The notes under the pieces were generated by a model that was not told the DNA's origin, did no database searches, and saw only the letters and a list, made by a program, of their open reading frames with translations. 64,000 nucleotides of DNA from Massilia pinisoli (GTDB lineage Bacteria; Pseudomonadota; Gammaproteobacteria; Burkholderiales; Burkholderiaceae_D). Position 1 is the stretch's first letter, and every line of letters starts with the position of its first letter. Both the position numbers and the translations under genes were made by a program. The DNA is taken from positions 105,573 to 169,572 of the forward strand of contig NZ_JANUGW010000014.1 in the NCBI RefSeq assembly GCF_024753285.1, read 5' to 3'. Of this stretch, positions 60,840 through 64,000 are shown piece after piece.

Positions 60840-63800
60840 ATGATATCGAGAAGTAGTTTGACTTCATGGCGAGGCGTCGTCGCGGCTGCCTGCGCCGGCC
60901 TGCTGCTGGCCGGTTGCGGCGCCGGCGACGCGGCTCAGCCGGGCGCGCCAACCGGCAACCGGATGCTGGCGCTCTCCGCCTCGGCAGCCGCCACGCCGGT
61001 CGCGCCGGGCAGCATCCGCATGCACTTCCACCGCGTCCAGAACGACGCGGCCCAGTGGGGCGTGTATTCGTGGGACGGTCCGCGGCAACCCAGTTCCGCG
61101 TGGATCACCGACCGCTTCATGTTCGCGAACAGCGACGCCTTCGGCGGCTACGTCGACATCCCGCTCGCCGCCGGCAAGAGCGCGATCTGGTTCCTCGTCA
61201 CCGACGGCAACGGCACGAAGAACTGCGGCGCCGACCAGCACGCGGACCTGAACGCCGACGTCGCGACGACAGGGCAGGAGGTCTGGATGCTGGAGGGCGA
61301 CTGCACCGTGTACGCGAGCCAGCCCGCGCTCAGCTACGGCAACCTTTCCTTCGCCAAGGCGCACTGGCTGTCGGCGACGACCCTGGCCTGGCCGGGCGCG
61401 GCCGCGAACGGCAGCTATAAACTGTTCTACGCCGCGAACGGCGGTCTCGCGCCCACGCCGGGCGGCGCCCTGGGCCTGTCGGGCGCGGACAACGCCTTCG
61501 ACCTCACGGTGGCCGCGCTGCCGGACGCGATGCGCCAAAAGTATCCGCACCTGGCCAGCGCCACGGGCCTGCGCCTGTCGGATGCCGACGCGGCCAAGGT
61601 CGCCGCCATGGTCAGCGGCCAGTTCGCCATCGCGCAGTACGATGGCGCCGGCAACCTCGTGCAGGTGACGTCGCTGCAGACGGCCGGCCTGCTGGACGAC
61701 CTGTTCGCCGCGAAGGCGACGCAGGCGCAGCTGGGCGTGTCGTTCGACCGCGGCGGCCGCGCGACGTTCCGCGTGTGGGCGCCGACGGCGAAATCCGTCG
61801 CGCTGAACCTGTACGCGAGCGCCAGCGCGGCGACCCCGGCGACGGTCCCGATGACGCGCGACGCGGCCAGCGGCGTGTGGAGCTATACGTCGAACGATCC
61901 GACGCTCGCGAACCGCGCCTACTACACGTACACGGTGCAGGTGCTGTCGCGCTGGGCGGACAACAAGGTCGTGACGAACACGGTGACCGATCCGTATTCC
62001 GTAAGCCTGTCCGCGAACAGCGCGCGCAGCTTCGCCGCGAACCTCGACAGCGTGCAGATGAAGCCCGCCGGCTGGGACGACCAGCGCATCCCGCAACTCG
62101 ATGCACCCACCGACATCGCGCTGTACGAGCTGCACATCCGCGACTTCTCCGCCTCCGACGCGACCGTGCCCGCCGCCCACCGCGGCAAATACCTCGCCTT
62201 CACGGACGGCGACTCGCACGGCATGCGCCACCTGAAATCGCTGCAGAAGGTCGGCATGACGCACGTGCACCTGCTGCCCAGCTTCGACTTCGCGAGCGTC
62301 AACGAGAAGGGCTGCGTGACGCCCACCATCCCGGATGCCGCGGCCGATTCGACGGCGCAGCAGGCCGCCGTTGCCGCCGTGGCGGATACGGATTGCTTCA
62401 ACTGGGGCTATGACCCGGTCCACTACGATGCGCCCGAAGGCAGCTACGCGACGAACGCCGACGACGGCGCCGTGCGCGTGCGCGAGTTCCGCGCGATGGT
62501 GCAGGCACTGCACGAAGCCGGGCTGCGCGTGACGATGGACGTCGTGTACAACCACACGAGCCAGTCGCAGCAAGGCCCGCTGTCCGTCCTCGACCGCATC
62601 GTGCCGACGTACTACTACCGCCTCGGCAATGATGGCCACATCCTGAACGACAGCTGCTGCGCCGACACCGCGCAGGAAAACGCCATGATGGGCAAGCTGA
62701 TGATCGATTCCGTGTCGCTGTGGGCCCGCCAGTACAAGGTCGACAGCTTCCGCTTCGACATCATGGGCTTCACGCCGCTGGACTTGCTGAAGCGCCTGCA
62801 GGCGAGCGTCAACCAGGCCGCCGGCCGCGACATCTACCTGTACGGCGAGGCCTGGAACTTCGGCTCCGTGGCCAACGATGCCCGCTTCGTGCAGGCGCGC
62901 CAGGCGAATATGGCCGGCACGGGCATCGGCTCGTTCAACGACCGCATCCGCGACGCCGTGCGCGGCGGCGGCTGCTGCGACGGCGGTCAATGGCTCATCA
63001 GCCAACAGGGCTTCATCAACGGCGCCTACCTCGACCCGAACGCGCAATCGACGCAGACCCGCGACGACGCGCTGCGCCTCGCGGACCTCGTACGCGTCGC
63101 GTTGTCCGGCACGTTGCGCGACTACCGCTTCACGGACCGCTTCGGCAACGTGCGCACGAATGCGCAGATCGACTACTTCGGCCAGCAGGCCGGCTTCGCG
63201 GCGAATCCGTCCGAGACGATCAACTACGTCGAGGCGCACGACAACCAGACGCTGTTCGACGTGAACGCGTACAAGCTGCCGCAAGGGACGTCGCTGGCCG
63301 ACCGCGTGCGCGTGCAGACCTTGGGTGCCGCCGTCAACGTGCTGGCGCAGGGCGTGCCGTTCTTCCACGCGGGCCAGGAGATCCTGCGTTCGAAATCGCT
63401 CGACCGCGACAGCTACAACGCCGGCGACTGGTTCAACAAGCTCGATTACAGCTACGCGTCGAACAACTTCGGCGTCGGCCTGCCGATGGCGGGATCGAAC
63501 CAGGACAACTGGTGGCTGATGTCGCCCATCCTCACGAATCCGCTGATCAAGCCGGACACGCGCGCGATCCTGGCGGCGAAAGGCGCGTTCTCGGACTTCC
63601 TCGCGATCCGTTCCGACACCACGCTGTTCCGCCTGCGCACGGCGCAGGACGTGATCGACCGCCTGAAGTTCTACAACGTGGGCCCCGACCAGGTGCCGGG
63701 CATCGTCGCGCTCTCGATCGACGGCGCGGGCTATCCGGGCGCGAAGTACAAGGCCGTCGTCGTCGTGTTCAACGTCGACAAGGTCGCGAAGACGATCGCG

Positions 63801-63956
63801 ATCCCGGAACTGAAGGGCCGCAAGCTGCAGCTGCACCGGGCCCAGCGCAACGGCAGCGACGACGTCGTGAAGGCATCCGGCTACGATCCGGCCGGCGGCA
63901 CGTTCGCGATCCCGGCCCGCACGGCGGCCGTGTTCGTCCAGAACGCCAACGACTGA
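60840..63956 (+). CDS. pulA: Lipoprotein pullulanase-type alpha-1,6-glucosidase
   Basis: Debranches pullulan, starch or glycogen by cutting alpha-1,6 bonds; 1038 aa. A lipoprotein signal ends LLAGC (Cys25), so the enzyme is membrane anchored, probably on the outer membrane or exported. Order: CBM41 starch-binding domain (IRMHFHRVQNDAAQWGVYSW), the N-terminal pullulanase domain, CBM48 (FRVWAPTAKSVALNLY), and the GH13 barrel with VVYNHTS, nucleophile Asp640 (DSFRFDIMG), acid Glu670 (YGEAWNFG) and VEAHDNQTL; C-terminal beta domain to the end. Length and order fit TIGR02103-type pullulanases. GAGGGG precedes the ATG. A stop at 63954-63956 closes the gene. No maltose transporter or regulator is adjacent. 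Confidence 0.93.
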   Translation: MISRSSLTSWRGVVAAACAGLLLAGCGAGDAAQPGAPTGNRMLALSASAAATPVAPGSIRMHFHRVQNDAAQWGVYSWDGPRQPSSAWITDRFMFANSDAFGGYVDIPLAAGKSAIWFLVTDGNGTKNCGADQHADLNADVATTGQEVWMLEGDCTVYASQPALSYGNLSFAKAHWLSATTLAWPGAAANGSYKLFYAANGGLAPTPGGALGLSGADNAFDLTVAALPDAMRQKYPHLASATGLRLSDADAAKVAAMVSGQFAIAQYDGAGNLVQVTSLQTAGLLDDLFAAKATQAQLGVSFDRGGRATFRVWAPTAKSVALNLYASASAATPATVPMTRDAASGVWSYTSNDPTLANRAYYTYTVQVLSRWADNKVVTNTVTDPYSVSLSANSARSFAANLDSVQMKPAGWDDQRIPQLDAPTDIALYELHIRDFSASDATVPAAHRGKYLAFTDGDSHGMRHLKSLQKVGMTHVHLLPSFDFASVNEKGCVTPTIPDAAADSTAQQAAVAAVADTDCFNWGYDPVHYDAPEGSYATNADDGAVRVREFRAMVQALHEAGLRVTMDVVYNHTSQSQQGPLSVLDRIVPTYYYRLGNDGHILNDSCCADTAQENAMMGKLMIDSVSLWARQYKVDSFRFDIMGFTPLDLLKRLQASVNQAAGRDIYLYGEAWNFGSVANDARFVQARQANMAGTGIGSFNDRIRDAVRGGGCCDGGQWLISQQGFINGAYLDPNAQSTQTRDDALRLADLVRVALSGTLRDYRFTDRFGNVRTNAQIDYFGQQAGFAANPSETINYVEAHDNQTLFDVNAYKLPQGTSLADRVRVQTLGAAVNVLAQGVPFFHAGQEILRSKSLDRDSYNAGDWFNKLDYSYASNNFGVGLPMAGSNQDNWWLMSPILTNPLIKPDTRAILAAKGAFSDFLAIRSDTTLFRLRTAQDVIDRLKFYNVGPDQVPGIVALSIDGAGYPGAKYKAVVVVFNVDKVAKTIAIPELKGRKLQLHRAQRNGSDDVVKASGYDPAGGTFAIPARTAAVFVQNAND

Positions 63957-64000
63957 CCGCGGCGTGAATAGGGCATGAAAAAGGGTTCATCGCGGGGAAT

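Noticed and set aside
60864..63836. Minus-strand frame of 990 codons
   Set aside because: Antisense of the pullulanase gene, which has all catalytic motifs.
63975..64000. ATG followed by eight codons at the right edge
   Set aside because: Too short to judge and no properly spaced ribosome site; it could be the next gene but cannot be supported.

Overview
The window is GC-rich chromosomal DNA from a betaproteobacterium, most likely of the Oxalobacteraceae (Massilia/Telluria-like). This is inferred from gene order and protein character: leuC-entericidin-leuD-leuB-asd-fimV-truA-trpF-trpB-trpA-accD-folC-SPOR-cvpA-purF-metZ and rpsF-priB-rpsR-rplI-dnaB are standard Burkholderiales layouts. No database search was possible. 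I saw no rRNA, tRNA, CRISPR array, IS element or phage gene.

Layout. 1-4166 (minus strand) is a lower-GC cassette: an HlyD-type adaptor, a C39-peptidase ABC exporter and, running off the left edge, a peptide that starts with a classic double-glycine leader. Together they look like a colicin V/microcin-type system. At 4407-4560 lies what looks like the tail of a broken XRE regulator, at the point where the GC content rises. 4497-8448 holds a UDP-glycosyltransferase and a short UvrA-like ATPase. 8613-14765 is a four-gene signalling operon (hybrid kinase, CheR, CheB, receiver-kinase). 14918-17336 is ahpC-ahpF with OxyR-like sites. 17390-18333 is a GH30 xylanase pseudogene. A degenerate receiver and a 39-aa membrane peptide follow. 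19695-27267 is recQ plus the ligase-associated repair set (MBL exonuclease, ATP-dependent ligase, Lhr-type helicase, PdeM). 27306-30951 holds a glycine-zipper protein, a CRP/FNR regulator, a NarL-type regulator and a universal stress protein. 31321-34085 is an isolated cheZ-cheA pair. 34305-52601 is the leucine/aspartate/tryptophan/fatty acid/folate/purine/methionine housekeeping block. 52709-54861 is a small accessory stretch. 54932-58890 runs lexA (with a perfect SOS box), the S6 operon and dnaB. 58984-60643 is a phosphate transporter pair and 60840-63956 a lipoprotein pullulanase.

Three compound repeats (15491-15547, 42867-42970, 51253-51358) are pairs of GTAG-footed hairpins in opposite orientation, i.e. 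REP/BIME elements. Two of them end only 10 and 4 nt before the start codons of trpF and the metZ-like gene, in the place of a Shine-Dalgarno sequence.

The most interesting item is the microcin-like peptide at the left edge. It has the exact leader pattern that the adjacent C39 exporter is expected to cleave, and it is easily missed because it is short and truncated by the window.
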